A stretch of 64,000 nucleotides of DNA from Flaccisagitta enflata. Its lineage: Eukaryota; Chaetognatha; Sagittoidea; Aphragmophora. The notes under the pieces were generated by a model. It worked only from the letters and a program-made list of their open reading frames with translations. It searched no databases and had not been told where the DNA came from. The position numbers and the translations under genes are program-made. The stretch covers positions 39,804,001 to 39,868,000 of the forward strand of contig OZ231126.1 of assembly GCA_965153355.1 (NCBI GenBank), given 5' to 3'. How positions within the stretch are numbered: the stretch's first letter is position 1; each line of letters opens with the position of its first letter. Of this stretch, positions 1-10,712 are shown piece by piece.

Positions 1-216
1 AAGCCTGAGATATTGGCTCCAATGCAATGTTGGGATAGGGTTGTGAAAAAAATTCTTTCTGTGGATCATATGCTCTGGATTTTCAAACAGATATGAAACT
101 TGGCCAACAGTCCTTAAAAACATAAAGGTGTGCTTAGGCTTATGCCTTATTGCTAAAATATTTCTACAGGCTGGTCAAAATGAGCTTGAATATTGAATTC
201 TTTTTTTCTTCTTTTT

Positions 217-460
217 AGTTGCGGACACGCAACTGTAAAAGAGGCTTTGTCCGTCCGTCCGTCCGTCCGTCCGTCCGTCCGTCGGTCCGTCCGTCGGTCC
301 GTCCGTCGGTCCGTAACCCACAAGTCGAAAAGTGGGAGAACGAGCGTTGTAGATGCTTTTTTGGGTATGTGTGTTATTAGGGGGGTATGAGGTGTGGATG
401 GGGGTTGGATGCCCCTGCCCACCCGTCCGCAACGGTATTGTGACCCCGCGTCACTTGCTT
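217..460 (-). mobile_element. Family A element (hairpin end plus TCCG array)
   Basis: Family A reads, in its own orientation: 5' ACAAGGCCGGATACACGG or AAGTGACGCGGGGTCACAAT, then GTTGCGGACGGGTGGGCAGG, a variable middle with TTTTCCCACTTTTCGA, a GGAC array, AAAGCCTCTTATAGA, and a 3' hairpin such as GTTGCGTGTCCGCAAC followed by TAAAAA. This copy is reversed, starts TTTTAGTTGCGGACACGCAA and carries a TCCG/TCGG array at 250-312. Confidence 0.9.
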
Positions 461-570
461 TCTTCAATTTTTTCTTCCTTCTTTTTTCCTTTCTTTCTTT
501 TTTCTGTTCTTTTGTTGCAAATCTTAGTTTACAAACGTTTGCTCTAGGTAGCGTAGTAGCAGGACGAAAT

Positions 571-1203
571 TTACCAGATAACAAAAGGCTTATCACATTC
601 TGACAAGGCCGGATACGCGGCAATCCAGTCGCGGACGGTAGATGACGACACAAAGTTTCTGGGGCTGCCTTCTGACTTGTTGGTGAGGCAACTGGCCATC
701 GCCGCCACCGCCACTCTCTCCGGATTGGGCCCTTTCAGTTTCACCCATCCTCTTTTCAATTCCTTCCTCCGCCTCTTTTCTCTTTTGATTTCATTCAAGA
801 GTTTTTCTTCTAGGGCGCTTTTCTCTCTTTCTCTGACCTCCTTCTCCCTTTTGAGCTCCACCACCAGCTCCTTGGCCTCCTCCTCCATGCTGGCGCAATG
901 GGATAACTTCTCCTCTACTTGGTTTCGCGCCCACTCTTCCTCTTCCAGTCGGTCGCGTAGCTGAGTCAGTTCTCCCCTCATCCACTCACCTTCCTCCACC
1001 AATTTGGTAATTTTCTCCTCCATCCTTGCCGCTATTTTCCTTTCCCGATGGCGTCGTGAACTGGGCCGAGCGTGACACTGCGGTAAACCTCTATCCCGTG
1101 GACGTTGCAACAACGCCATTTTCCGCCATGTGGCGTAACGATGCAATTCATTGCAATATTGTGTCGGGGACGGTACGGTATGGGACGGGTCCTCAATTAT
1201 CAT
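571..1203 (-). CDS. Coiled-coil open frame ending inside a transposon fragment
   Basis: This is a 210-codon frame. Residues about 60-150 are a strong heptad coiled coil rich in Glu, Lys, Arg and Leu (for example VEEGEWMRGELTQLRDRLEE). No catalytic motif is visible. The last 25 codons (STVRDWIAAYPAL) are encoded by the end of a family A repeat, so the natural stop or exon border is probably a little upstream. It may be one exon of a host gene or captured sequence; I do not recognise the family. Confidence 0.35.
   Translation of the reverse strand: MIIEDPSHTVPSPTQYCNELHRYATWRKMALLQRPRDRGLPQCHARPSSRRHRERKIAARMEEKITKLVEEGEWMRGELTQLRDRLEEEEWARNQVEEKLSHCASMEEEAKELVVELKREKEVREREKSALEEKLLNEIKREKRRRKELKRGWVKLKGPNPERVAVAAMASCLTNKSEGSPRNFVSSSTVRDWIAAYPALSECDKPFVIW
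602..645 (+). mobile_element. Family A, 5' end fragment
   Basis: Only ACAAGGCCGGATACGCGGCA through GTCGCGGACGGT is present; the rest is replaced by the coiled-coil region. Confidence 0.7.
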
Positions 1204-1278
1204 AAGTATCTGTATTTTCTCATCTGTGGTTACAACTTCAAAAATACGCTAGACAATCTCACATTTTTAAGGAGGACA

Positions 1279-1815
1279 TACAGTAGATCTCGTCTAGACT
1301 TGAGATAACGGGGGCAGGCATTGTGGAAAGACAAATGAAGGCAGGGGAGCGATATTTGGATCATAGACTAATCAAAGGATGCTTAATTCCCCATGATAGC
1401 TGGTTGCCATGGAAATATATTTCCATGTATTCTCGCTAAAATATCAATATTTGGAGAGATTTTTTTTAAGGAACATTGCTTAAAATGAAATTTGCAACTT
1501 TCACAGTATGTTCTGTAAGAATGTCGCTCGTTTGGCCATTGCTAGGAGCGTATCACGAGACACCCTTACAGCTATACGAGCGACATTCTTACAGAACATA
1601 CTGTGAAAGTATGTAAACTTTTAAGAAATGTTCCCTCAAAATTCTCGAAATATTGATATTTTAGCAAAAATACATGCGTTTCTATGGCAACCAGATATCA
1701 TGGGCAATAAAGCATCCCTTTATTAGTCCATGTTTCAAATATCACTCCCCTGGCTTAATTCGTTCCTCTACAATGCTTGCCCCCGTTGTCTCAAGTCTAG
1801 ACGAGATCTACTGTA
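1279..1815. mobile_element. Palindromic foldback element, family P1
   Basis: The ends are TACAGTAGATCTCGTCTAGA and its inverse, about 38 bp and nearly perfect. The whole 537 bp folds back, with an inner pair GTTCTGTAAGAATGTCGCTC and its inverse around a 40-base loop at 1540-1580. No coding sequence. Confidence 0.9.
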
Positions 1816-1861
1816 TCACTTGTCAGACTGATGGACATACAGACAAGGAGATATAAGCAGG

Positions 1862-1863
<2 letters not shown>

Positions 1864-1925
<62 letters not shown>
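1864..1925. repeat. GA microsatellite
   Basis: About 30 uninterrupted GA units. Confidence 0.98.
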
Positions 1926-1931
<6 letters not shown>

Positions 1932-2136
1932 TACTTCTTTTCCCAATTTTATTTCTTTTATTTCTTCTTTTTATTTCTTTTTTTCTTAATTTTTTCTTCC
2001 TTTTTCCTTTTTTTCTTTTCTTCTTTTTTTCTTTTTTTCTTTTCTTCTTTTCTTCTTTTTTTCTTTTCTTCTTTTTTTCTTTTCATCGTTTTTTTTTTCC
2101 TTTTTTTTCTTTTTCTTCTTTTTCTTCTTTTTCTTT
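1926..2136. repeat. Pyrimidine tract (TTTTCTTC)n
   Basis: An impure TTTCTTTTC array, continu­ous with family A sequence at 2137. Confidence 0.85.
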
Positions 2137-2325
2137 TTAGTTGCGGACACGCAACTCTATAGGATTTCTTTTTAGTTGCGGACACGCAACTCTATAGGAG
2201 GCTTTGTCCGTCCGTCCGTCGGTCCGTCGGTCGGTCCGTCGGTCCGTAACCATCGAGTGAGAAAACGCGCATTTCCGCCCCTGCCCACCCGTCCGCAACT
2301 GATGGCCGTGTATCCGGCCTTGTTC
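2137..2325 (-). mobile_element. Family A element with duplicated hairpin end
   Basis: The 28-base hairpin end AGTTGCGGACACGCAACTCT occurs twice (2138-2165 and 2174-2202), as if a second copy had been added or one had inserted beside the other. The 5' end GGCCGTGTATCCGGCCTTGTT is intact. Confidence 0.9.
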
Positions 2326-2394
2326 TTCTTCTTCTTCCTTCTTCTTCTTCTCAATACCGTTACCGTTACGGCCAAGCAGCCCATTATCGTTTTG

Positions 2395-2790
2395 GAGCGA
2401 CCCTGCCCTTTTTCCACAACCGTAACGGACTTCCGGTTTCACGCTCGGGCCAGGTCGTGACACTGGCCGACCGACCGACGTAGCTGAGGGAGAGACAGGA
2501 GCCGCCGCTTCCACTGCCCCCGCCGCCGCTGCTGCCGCGCGTCGATTTTCAGCCGTCGCTCGATGCCCCGGCTGTGTTGGGTAATTTCGACTCTCCCGTG
2601 GTAGTCTTCCGCTTCTTGCTTCGCGTGGATGGCGGCGCCGTTGTCGACGCCGTCGAAGTCGACGACGCCGCCATAGCCGAGTTGGCGACTGTCGTCCACT
2701 GGCCGCGGATTTTGACCAGTTTTTTCCGACCTCCGCCAGCTGTCGTCGCCGTCGTCGTCACTGCCGCCACCGCGTCTAACTTTTTATGAT
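2395..2790. other. GC-rich coding-like stretch, unresolved
   Basis: This is a GC-rich island with triplet runs, open on both strands. One minus frame reads AEDYHGRVEITQHSRGIERR, another is Ala/Thr-rich. The phrase GTGACACTG next to GGGCC/GGGCCAGG is shared with the coiled-coil region at 1050-1080, which suggests related origins. I cannot choose a frame. Confidence 0.3.
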
Positions 2791-2883
2791 TTGTATGTAA
2801 TTGAGTCTTTAGTAAAGCGAGTGTTTCTGTTTTGGTTCAATTTAATAAAATCGATAAAACCGCCTCAGTTGGTATCTTTCGTT

Positions 2884-2975
2884 TTTAGTCGCGTGCACGC
2901 GACTCTACAAACCGCTTTGTCTGTCCGTCCGTCCGTCCATTGGTCCGTCGGTCTAACTTTACTTTTTTTACTACT
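2884..2975 (-). mobile_element. Family A2 element, hairpin half
   Basis: The hairpin is GTCGCGTGCACGCGAC, an A2 subfamily stem, followed by a TCCG array and AAGTCATTTTTAGTCATTTT repeats. The matching 5' half (AAGTCAT repeats, then GCACGCGACTTATAGGTGTTGG) lies at 5325-5520. The intervening 2.3 kb, with a GAAT-free ACT array, another A2 copy and a 1.5 kb foldback, therefore looks like later insertion. Confidence 0.75.
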
Positions 2976-3164
2976 TTAAGTCATTTTTAGTCATTTTAGG
3001 TTATTTTTACACTTTTTTTTTTGTAAGAGACAACCTTTTTTCAACTCAGCCTGAGTGTTCCTAAATTCCAAGTTATTTTCAGCCTCGAATTCTCTTAATA
3101 TGTTCTTATTTTTCCCTGACTTGATCCGTTACTACTAATACTATCAATGATACTAATATCACTA

Positions 3165-3207
3165 CAACTGATATTACTATTATTACTACTACTGTTATTG
3201 CTACTGT

Positions 3208-3270
<63 letters not shown>

Positions 3271-3353
3271 CTGAACCACTGCTAGTACTATTCTACAACT
3301 AACACAACTAATATTACTGCTACTACTACTTATACTTTTACTACTACTACTTT

Positions 3354-3397
<44 letters not shown>

Positions 3398-3445
3398 GTA
3401 CTTCTAATACTACTACTTTTGCTGCTACTACTACTACTACTTTCA
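3165..3445. repeat. ACT trinucleotide array
   Basis: Interrupted (ACT)n with two long pure blocks. Confidence 0.95.
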
Positions 3446-3472
3446 CTACTCTCACTTGTAATAAACGGAAAA

Positions 3473-3698
3473 ACAAGGCCAACACCTAAAGGTCGTGTAC
3501 GAGACTAACAGAATCTGTTAGTAACAGAATGACTTAAAATGACTTAGCTTAACCTAAAAAGACTTTAAATGACTTAAAGAAATAAAATTGATAAAAAAAG
3601 TAAAATGGGGACCAACCCACCGACCGACCGACCGACTGACCGACCAACCAACGGACAGACAAAGCGGGGTGTAGAGTCGCGTGCACGCGACTAAAAAT
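3473..3698 (+). mobile_element. Family A2 element
   Basis: It runs from AACAAGGCCAACACCT, through AATGACTTAAAATGACTTAG repeats and a GACC array, to the hairpin GTCGCGTGCACGCGAC plus TAAAAA. Confidence 0.88.
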
Positions 3699-3820
3699 TA
3701 ACTAAGGTAAAAGTCAGCCTGAGCTGTCTCTTATTTTGTTCTTAAATTTTCAGAGAATCTCAGCCTCATGTCTCTTATAAAAAAGTCTCTTATAAAAAAA
3801 AAAGTGTAGTCATTTTTAGA

Positions 3821-5302
3821 GATATTACGTGCTCGATATTAGGGGTGTTTATAAACGCCAAATAAACGCCGTTTATAAACAATGCTATATGACTGTTTAT
3901 AAACATTTTAAATGCAAGTCAAATAAACAAAAATTGTTTAAATGGCAGTAAAAAACGCTGTTTATAAACGACTTTATATCACTGTTTATGAATGAAGGAA
4001 AATAAAAAATTGTTTGACCTGATCAGTACTAACTGAAAATATCCACACTAGAAAATGTTAAATTAGAAAAGTCAAAATTTTGAAGGTTGCTACTAATTTA
4101 TTTGACCCCAAAAATTGTTAAAAAGAGCCCATAATTGATTGTTTATAAACACAATAATAATGATGTTAATAAACAACAAAAATTAGGTGTTTATAAACGC
4201 TAGATATTTTCTGTTGATAAACACCAAAAGAATAAACAAAAGTACTGATAATATTTTTTTCTCCTCCTCGTCCTCCTTTTCCTCCTGCTCCAAAATTGTT
4301 TATTTGCTCCCAATTTCCTTTCCAAATAAACAAAAAATTGTTTATTTGGGACCATAAATTTGTTTTCACAAACGTTTACACTACTTGAAAAGTTTTTGTG
4401 TTTATAAACACCAAGAAAATGAATCTCAGAAACAAATTTGTTTATTTGGTACCATAAATTTGATCTCATAAACAGATTATTATATTTCTCTCCTCCTCCT
4501 CCTCCTCCTCATCCAAAATTGTTTATTTGCTCTGAATTTCATTTCCAAATAAACCATAAACCATAAATTTGATCTCATAAACAGACTTTTATATTTCTCT
4601 CTTCCTCCTCCTCCTCCTCCTCCTCATCATCATCATCCAAAATCATTTATTTGCTCCCATTTTCCTTTCCAAATAAACATAAAATTGTTTATTTGGGACC
4701 ATAAATTTGATCTCATAAACAGATGAGGAAGAGGGGGAGGAGGAAGGGGAGGAGGTGGAGGAGCAGGGGAGAAATACAAAAATCTGTTTATGAGATCAAG
4801 TTTATGGCAGTATAAAAATCCTTAGTACATTATCCATTGCAATTTTTGTGGTTATAGGGGGTCTAAGGGGGAAATTAACAACTTTTTAATATTTTTTGGT
4901 GTTTATCAACACAAAATATTTAACGTTTATAAATATCTAATTTTTGTTGTTTATAAACATCAATATTATTGTGTTTATAAACGATCAATTATAGGCTCTT
5001 TTTAACAATTTTTTGGGTAAAAAAATTAAGAAGCAACCTTCAAAATTTCAACTTTTCTAATAGAACTTTTTCTAGTGTGGTCATTTTCAGTTTGTACTGA
5101 TCAGGTCAAACAATTTCTTATTTTCCTTTGTTCATAAACAGTGATAAAGAGTCGTTTATGAACAGCGTTTTTTACTGCCATTTAAACAATTTTTGATTAT
5201 TTGACTTGTATTTTTGATGTTTATAAACAGTTGTATAGCATTGTTTATAAACAGTGTTTATTTGGCGTTTATAAACAACACCTAATTCGAGGATGTAATA
5301 CC
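3821..5302. mobile_element. 1.5-kb inverted-repeat element packed with GTTTATAAAC motifs
   Basis: The ends are GATATTACGTGCTCGATATT and the inverse of ATTCGAGGATGTAATAC. The arms mirror each other through CTGATCAGTACTAAC. Both contain many TGTTTATAAAC or ATAAACA words, and the centre holds CTCCTC/GAGGAG tracts (4490-4770). No protein is supported. Confidence 0.85.
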
Positions 5303-5324
5303 TGCATTTTTAATCATCCTTAGT

Positions 5325-5520
5325 TCTTTTTAGTCATTCTAAGTCATAAGTCATTTTAAATCATCTTAAGTTATATTAAGTCACTCAAGTCAATTTGGTA
5401 AATTTAGTCATTTAATTCATTTTACATCGTTTTATGTCTTTTTCAGTCATTTAAAGTCAATTTGAGCCATCCTAACTTATTTATGTTCCGCACGCGACTT
5501 ATAGGTGTTGGCCTTGTTTA
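5325..5520 (-). mobile_element. Family A2 element, 5' half
   Basis: TAGTCATTCTAAGTCATAAG-type repeats are followed by CGCACGCGACTTATAGGTGT and TGGCCTTGTTT. Confidence 0.75.
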
Positions 5521-5842
5521 CTGCCTCGGTTGGTATCATCCCTTATGTCTCAAATTATCTGGAACCTCAAACAAGTGAGGTGGTAGAAATTAGCTTGTTA
5601 TAGTAAAAGCCTCGCATAGGATGAAAATATCTAAAGCGGAATCCTTTTATTTGTCTTGTTCAATTCGTTAGTCATTGTATAATGAGCATTTCGGGATAAC
5701 AAAATTTGGGAGCTCAAAAGGCTCTCTACTTCAAGCTAGTTTAGGTCTAAGAAGTGACATAGTCCACTTTTCATCCATAATCAGACATTTTTACCTATTC
5801 TGCCATCTTTGTTCTACTAGACTGAATTCTTTATTTGTTATA

Positions 5843-5992
5843 CACTTTTTTATGAGAACTTCATTTGTTTTCTAAAGCGTTCATACGAGATACAGATAGC
5901 TTCTAATAAAATAACTATGAAATTCTTAATTTTCGAGCTATTTCAAGGCTTGATGTTCTTTTAAACTAGGTTCTTATAAAAGAAAATGATAA
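5843..5992. mobile_element. Short family D element
   Basis: This 150-bp deletion derivative runs from CTTTTTTATGAGAACTTC to CTAGGTTCTTATAAAAG and shares GAGCTATTTCAAGGCTTGAT with longer copies. Confidence 0.7.
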
Positions 5993-6178
5993 CTGTAATC
6001 TTTTATCTGTTTGTTCATTTATCTTTAAACATAAAACATTAAACTTTAAACATTAATCTCAAGCTGAAACGTGTACAGGTTCATCAACAAAAATCCCAAA
6101 AAGCATGACCTCAGCACGCAGCAGATTTCAGTTTGAACTAGCTCGACAGTGTCCCATCTCAGCTGAGCTGGGGCTTCC

Positions 6179-6466
6179 TCAGTTGAGTTTGGGCCCGAGC
6201 CCCTGTACTTCTGCTGGGTGAACCTCTCCTCCCGATCCGCAACCTCCTTCTCCTTCCCCATTTCTGCTTTCCCATGTGAATGGCTGGAAGCTGTCGACGA
6301 ATTTGCGACCATCTCCGCATCTTTGCTTTCTTCTGGCGACGATTCCCGCGTCGACTAACTTCCGGTCGTAAGCCCAACCAATCACCGCCATGAAATCAAT
6401 GAAGATTGTGGCCAAATTGAAAGCGACGGAAATAACGGGAATGTGAAGTTCAGCGGTGGAATAGTC
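6179..6466 (-). CDS. SCD: Desaturase C-terminal exon
   Basis: The acceptor CTCAACTGTAG opens in phase 0 on DYSTAEL, followed by [31 protein letters not shown] and a hydrophilic tail ending at the TGA at 6179. DYxTAEL and [13 protein letters not shown] are SCD C-terminal signatures. The last 45 residues are Gly/Glu-rich and not conserved in the family as far as I can judge. Confidence 0.9.
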   Translation of the reverse strand, partial: DYSTAELHIPVISVAFNLATIFIDFMAVIGWAYDRKLVDAGIVARRKQRCGDGRKFVDSFQPFTWESRNGEGEGGCGSGGEVHPAEVQGLGPKLN

Positions 6467-9224
6467 CTACAGTTGAGAAAGATTTATGCAGGTTTTGACT
6501 CGACGTGTAATGGATATCGAATGGAACAGTAGATTAGTCCAAAACCAAGCTCTATTTTGTTTCTCCTTGACATAATGGGGCTTGCGCAGACAAGGATAGT
6601 CAGATATGCAGACTTTTTGATATTCCAGCGGGAACGCTTTTCTTGTTTCCAGACTTACCTGAGCTGATGGCAGGTATCATGATAGGTGAGCTATCTTTCT
6701 CCTGTAGCCGCAAGAATAACCTGTGGGAAGGCATGATGGTTGTTGAGCCAACCTTCTCCTATGGACACCAGACTAACCTGTGGAAAGGCGTGATGGTAGT
6801 TGTGCCAGCCTTCTCCCGTAGTAACCAGACTAACGAGGAAATTCTCTGCCGGGTTGGATTTCTTGTCATAAGGTCTTGTGCCCCATAAATGCGCCGCTGA
6901 GTTTACGAGGAAGGTGAAATTCAGGCAAAAGCAGTAACGCAGAACGCCTGCAACCATGTATCTGTTTGAAATAACGAGGGTTGTGTTTATTTGATCAGGT
7001 ACTATCCATGTCGGTCAATATTTCGGTGAAAATGAAAAAAAAAACTGTTAACTCGCTGAAGTAATACAGGGATTACCCCGCCAAAAGCCACCGAAGAAAA
7101 CGTCATACGTATTTCAGCTTCAAGAAATGATATTCTTATTCTGAAAAAAGTTCCTGGAAGAACCTTCCAACCGATTGTCTATGACATGTGCAACAAAAAG
7201 TTAAAATATAGTTACAAAATACTTGTCAACTGAAAAGGCAAACGACTAACAACATTGATTTTGAAAAAAATAAACTACACAGAAAAAATGAAATACATCC
7301 AATCTTGGATAAAAATCACCTTTTCTTCAGAAAACCATCAAGGGTCGCACTCTATTTTACTGCTATTTATCATCAAACTGTGCCAAATGGCTGAAAATGG
7401 CATCAAATTGAAGATATTTTCATGAAAATTTAGTTTCTGAAATGTTTTGCGAGTTTCCCATCAAATTTCCATCAAATTTATACAGTTTTCACAAGGGTTT
7501 CTAGAGCGAAAGTGTTGTTTTTAGCCTTCCATAGGCTGATTTGTGATGATACATTTTAGGAATTCATAATCTACTTCAAAATATCTACTTTAAAATATCT
7601 GCTTCAAAATATCTGCTTCAAAATACCTTTGATTTAAGCCCAACCCCGAGGTTTTGACAGAAAAAAAACTGAGCTAAATGAGCTAAGTGAGCTAGAATAC
7701 TTAAAGACACACTCACAGATGAGCAGCTATGCTCACTGACATGCTTTTTTGTATCTGCTTGTTTAAAGTTATTAAAACATTTTTTGATTTATTGCATTTG
7801 AAATCAGAAATAAAAGACGAGCAAGAATGATCAATAGCACCGTCACAGACGACCAGCTATGCTCATAAACATGTATCCTTGTATTTGCATGCTCAAACAA
7901 ACACAAATACACTCTTTTATTGATCCTACTTAAAATCATAAAAAATCAAAAATTTCAATTTGAATTTTCCAAAAATAAATCTGTAAAAAATTATAATGCG
8001 AAAAATACTTGTCATAGACCATTTCGGTTAGGGCCAAATGAAAGAAAATTATCAAATATACTTACCCTATCAATTTTATCGGAGGCCCCAATCAGTCGAT
8101 CGAGATGCTAAACTTTCACATAAGAAAATTAAAACCATATTTCTCTCAAATATGTCAAAAAATTGAAGACTGACTTCGACTTTTTTCCCGACAAATTCTC
8201 ATTATACTATAAAATGAATTGATTTACATATCAATTCGGCCAGGATTCCCACTTGCAAAATTCTTAAATAAAAAAAAAAAACCCACCCCAGATTTTTGCA
8301 CAGGGGACCTAAAAAGGCTGTAGAACAAGATTCTGATGTTTATTTTGACCTCACTTGAGCCAAAAAAAAAAGAAACGTTTTTTTTGTGCCAAAAACAGCT
8401 ATTTTTCCTAAAAAAATGGTATCAAATGAAATATTTTGGACTTTTTTTTTTATAGAAACATAAAGTACCAATAGTAATTGATATTTGAGTGAATCTAGAA
8501 CAATTTTGAATAGGTCTATGAGGTTCAAAAATAGCATTAAAGTGCTCAAAAGTGGAGAAATGACCTAAAAATTGAAAAATTGTCAAAGCTGATGTTTTGG
8601 AACAGTTTCTAAGGGTAAAATATGCTGTCAGTATGAGTTTCATCGATTTACTTAAAAAAACATGGCCGTGATAAGCGAAAAACGCAAAACCGCAATATGC
8701 AAATGAGATCTCATTTGCATATTGCCGTTTCGCTTTTTGTGGCCATGTTTTTTTAAGTAAATCAATGAAATTCACAGTGACAGCATATTTTACTCTAAGA
8801 AACTGTTCCAAAATATCAGTTATGACGGTTTTCCAATTTTTAGGTCATTTCTCCACTTTTGAGCACTTTAATGCTATTTTTGAACCTCATAGACCTATTC
8901 AAAATTGTTCTAGATTCACTCAAATATCAATTACTATTAGTACTTTATGTTTCTTTAAAAAAACTTAGCTGTTTTTGGCACAAAAAAACGTTTCTTTTTT
9001 TTTTGCTCATGATAGGCCAAAATAAGCATCAGATTCTTGTTCTACATGCTTTTTAGGACCCACATGCAAAAATTTGTGATGGGTCCATTTTTTTTCATAA
9101 CCCTTAGAATTGAGATTTTTTCCAACGGGATTCCTGGCCGAATTGTACATTTTTGTAAATTTTCACCTTTTATTTGTCTTTTTTTTCAGGAAAGTAGGTC
9201 TGATCGCGGTATAGCCCAAAACTA

Positions 9225-9322
<98 letters not shown>

Positions 9323-10630
9323 GCTACTCACGAAGTCCATAGCGATTCATTCCAGAGGTACCAAGGCACAACCGAGGGCAATATAAAGCAGACCAACACG
9401 ACCAGCGGCTTGTAGAATTTTCTAAGCAAAATTTGAGACATTTTCATTCCGATTTCGAATTATTACTGTCGCTGTGTTGCATTTACTTCTACATCTTCAT
9501 TTGCATAATATCGTAGAATAATCAAACCTTTGAAAGACAAGCAGGGGATCGGCGAAGAGGTCGCTGATGTCAATCTGTTTTCCCTTTTCAATTACTAGAG
9601 GATGTTTCTTCTGCATAATCCATCCAATGTGGGAGAAAAAGAAACCCCTCTTGGCATTATGGGGATCCGCATCAGTCTCACTGCGATTGAACACATAATT
9701 TTAAACAACCATTAAAAGATTGATGGATACCCGGTGAATTCAGTCGCATGCGCGTAGACAGGGGCAGTGATGTAAGAGGCCACTTAGGTACTCTGACAGG
9801 AGCGGTGACGCAAAAAACACGAAAATCCTTAAGTTACACGGGCGGATGGATGGATGGACGGATGGATGTACTGAAAAGTGGCTTATAGAGTCGTATACAC
9901 CTGACTAAAATGGGCTGGAGTGCGGTACAGGAACGATATACAACATCGTCGATATCTTTGTCAAGTGGCACCATGACTTGATAGGTATGAGGCAAGTTAG
10001 GAGACAGTTAAGGAATACAACCTGCATTGCATTATATCATGGCCCAGTCTAGCCTTACGGTGAAGCAGGTAGTCTATGAAAGTTTATGTAGGTAGTTTCT
10101 GTGATGGGCTATGGGTTCTGATCTGTGTGTATGATATATGATAGACTTTGTGGTCTCACTCCTTTGTCCATGATGAGCTCTGTGGTCTCCTACCTGTGTC
10201 TATGATGTACTCTGTGGTCTCTGACCCACTCGATGATGTCATTTTGGAATGCGAGTGTTTGCAGAAAGACAAGAATTGCGCGAAGTGGAAACTTGGCTTT
10301 GAAAGATCGATGAGCCCAAAGGCGATGTGTTCCCGCAGTCACTCCAATCATTCCTACATCGCCATGCAAGACGGAAAAAAGTAAGTGCGTTTGTGCGCCT
10401 GAGAATGACTAAAACAACATCTTTCAGCAATTAGCAAGTAACTCTAGCTTGGTCCCATTTTAGGGAGTTGTTTCAACTTTTATGGGACCAATCTGGTTAT
10501 CGAGGCTTTGTTCGTTTAGTGTAGCATATCTTCAAAACTCTTTAGTGCAAAAATAGTTCCCATAAGCTTTTTTTGGGGGGGGGGGGTTGAAGTCCTCTGT
10601 GTTCTACAGGACATCGTCACCTTCGGGGCC

Positions 10631-10712
<82 letters not shown>

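Noticed and set aside
217-460. Helitron identity for family A (3' hairpin plus CTAA)
   Set aside because: There is no 5' TC end, the hairpin abuts CTAA with no spacer, and no A/T insertion site is evident; the class is left open.
7098-7163. Possible missing desaturase exon (acceptor TTTTTTCAG, donor GTAATC, phases 2 and 2)
   Set aside because: The phases fit but the peptide ([20 protein letters not shown]) does not resemble the conserved membrane segment and is too short.
8340-9056. Pairs of similar frames on both strands
   Set aside because: They are the mirrored arms of a palindrome.
10148-10384. Plus-strand cysteine-containing frame resembling a WSC-type domain
   Set aside because: The minus strand over the same bases encodes the desaturase HRLWAH and RDHRVHH boxes with matching splice phases; the plus frame is its shadow.
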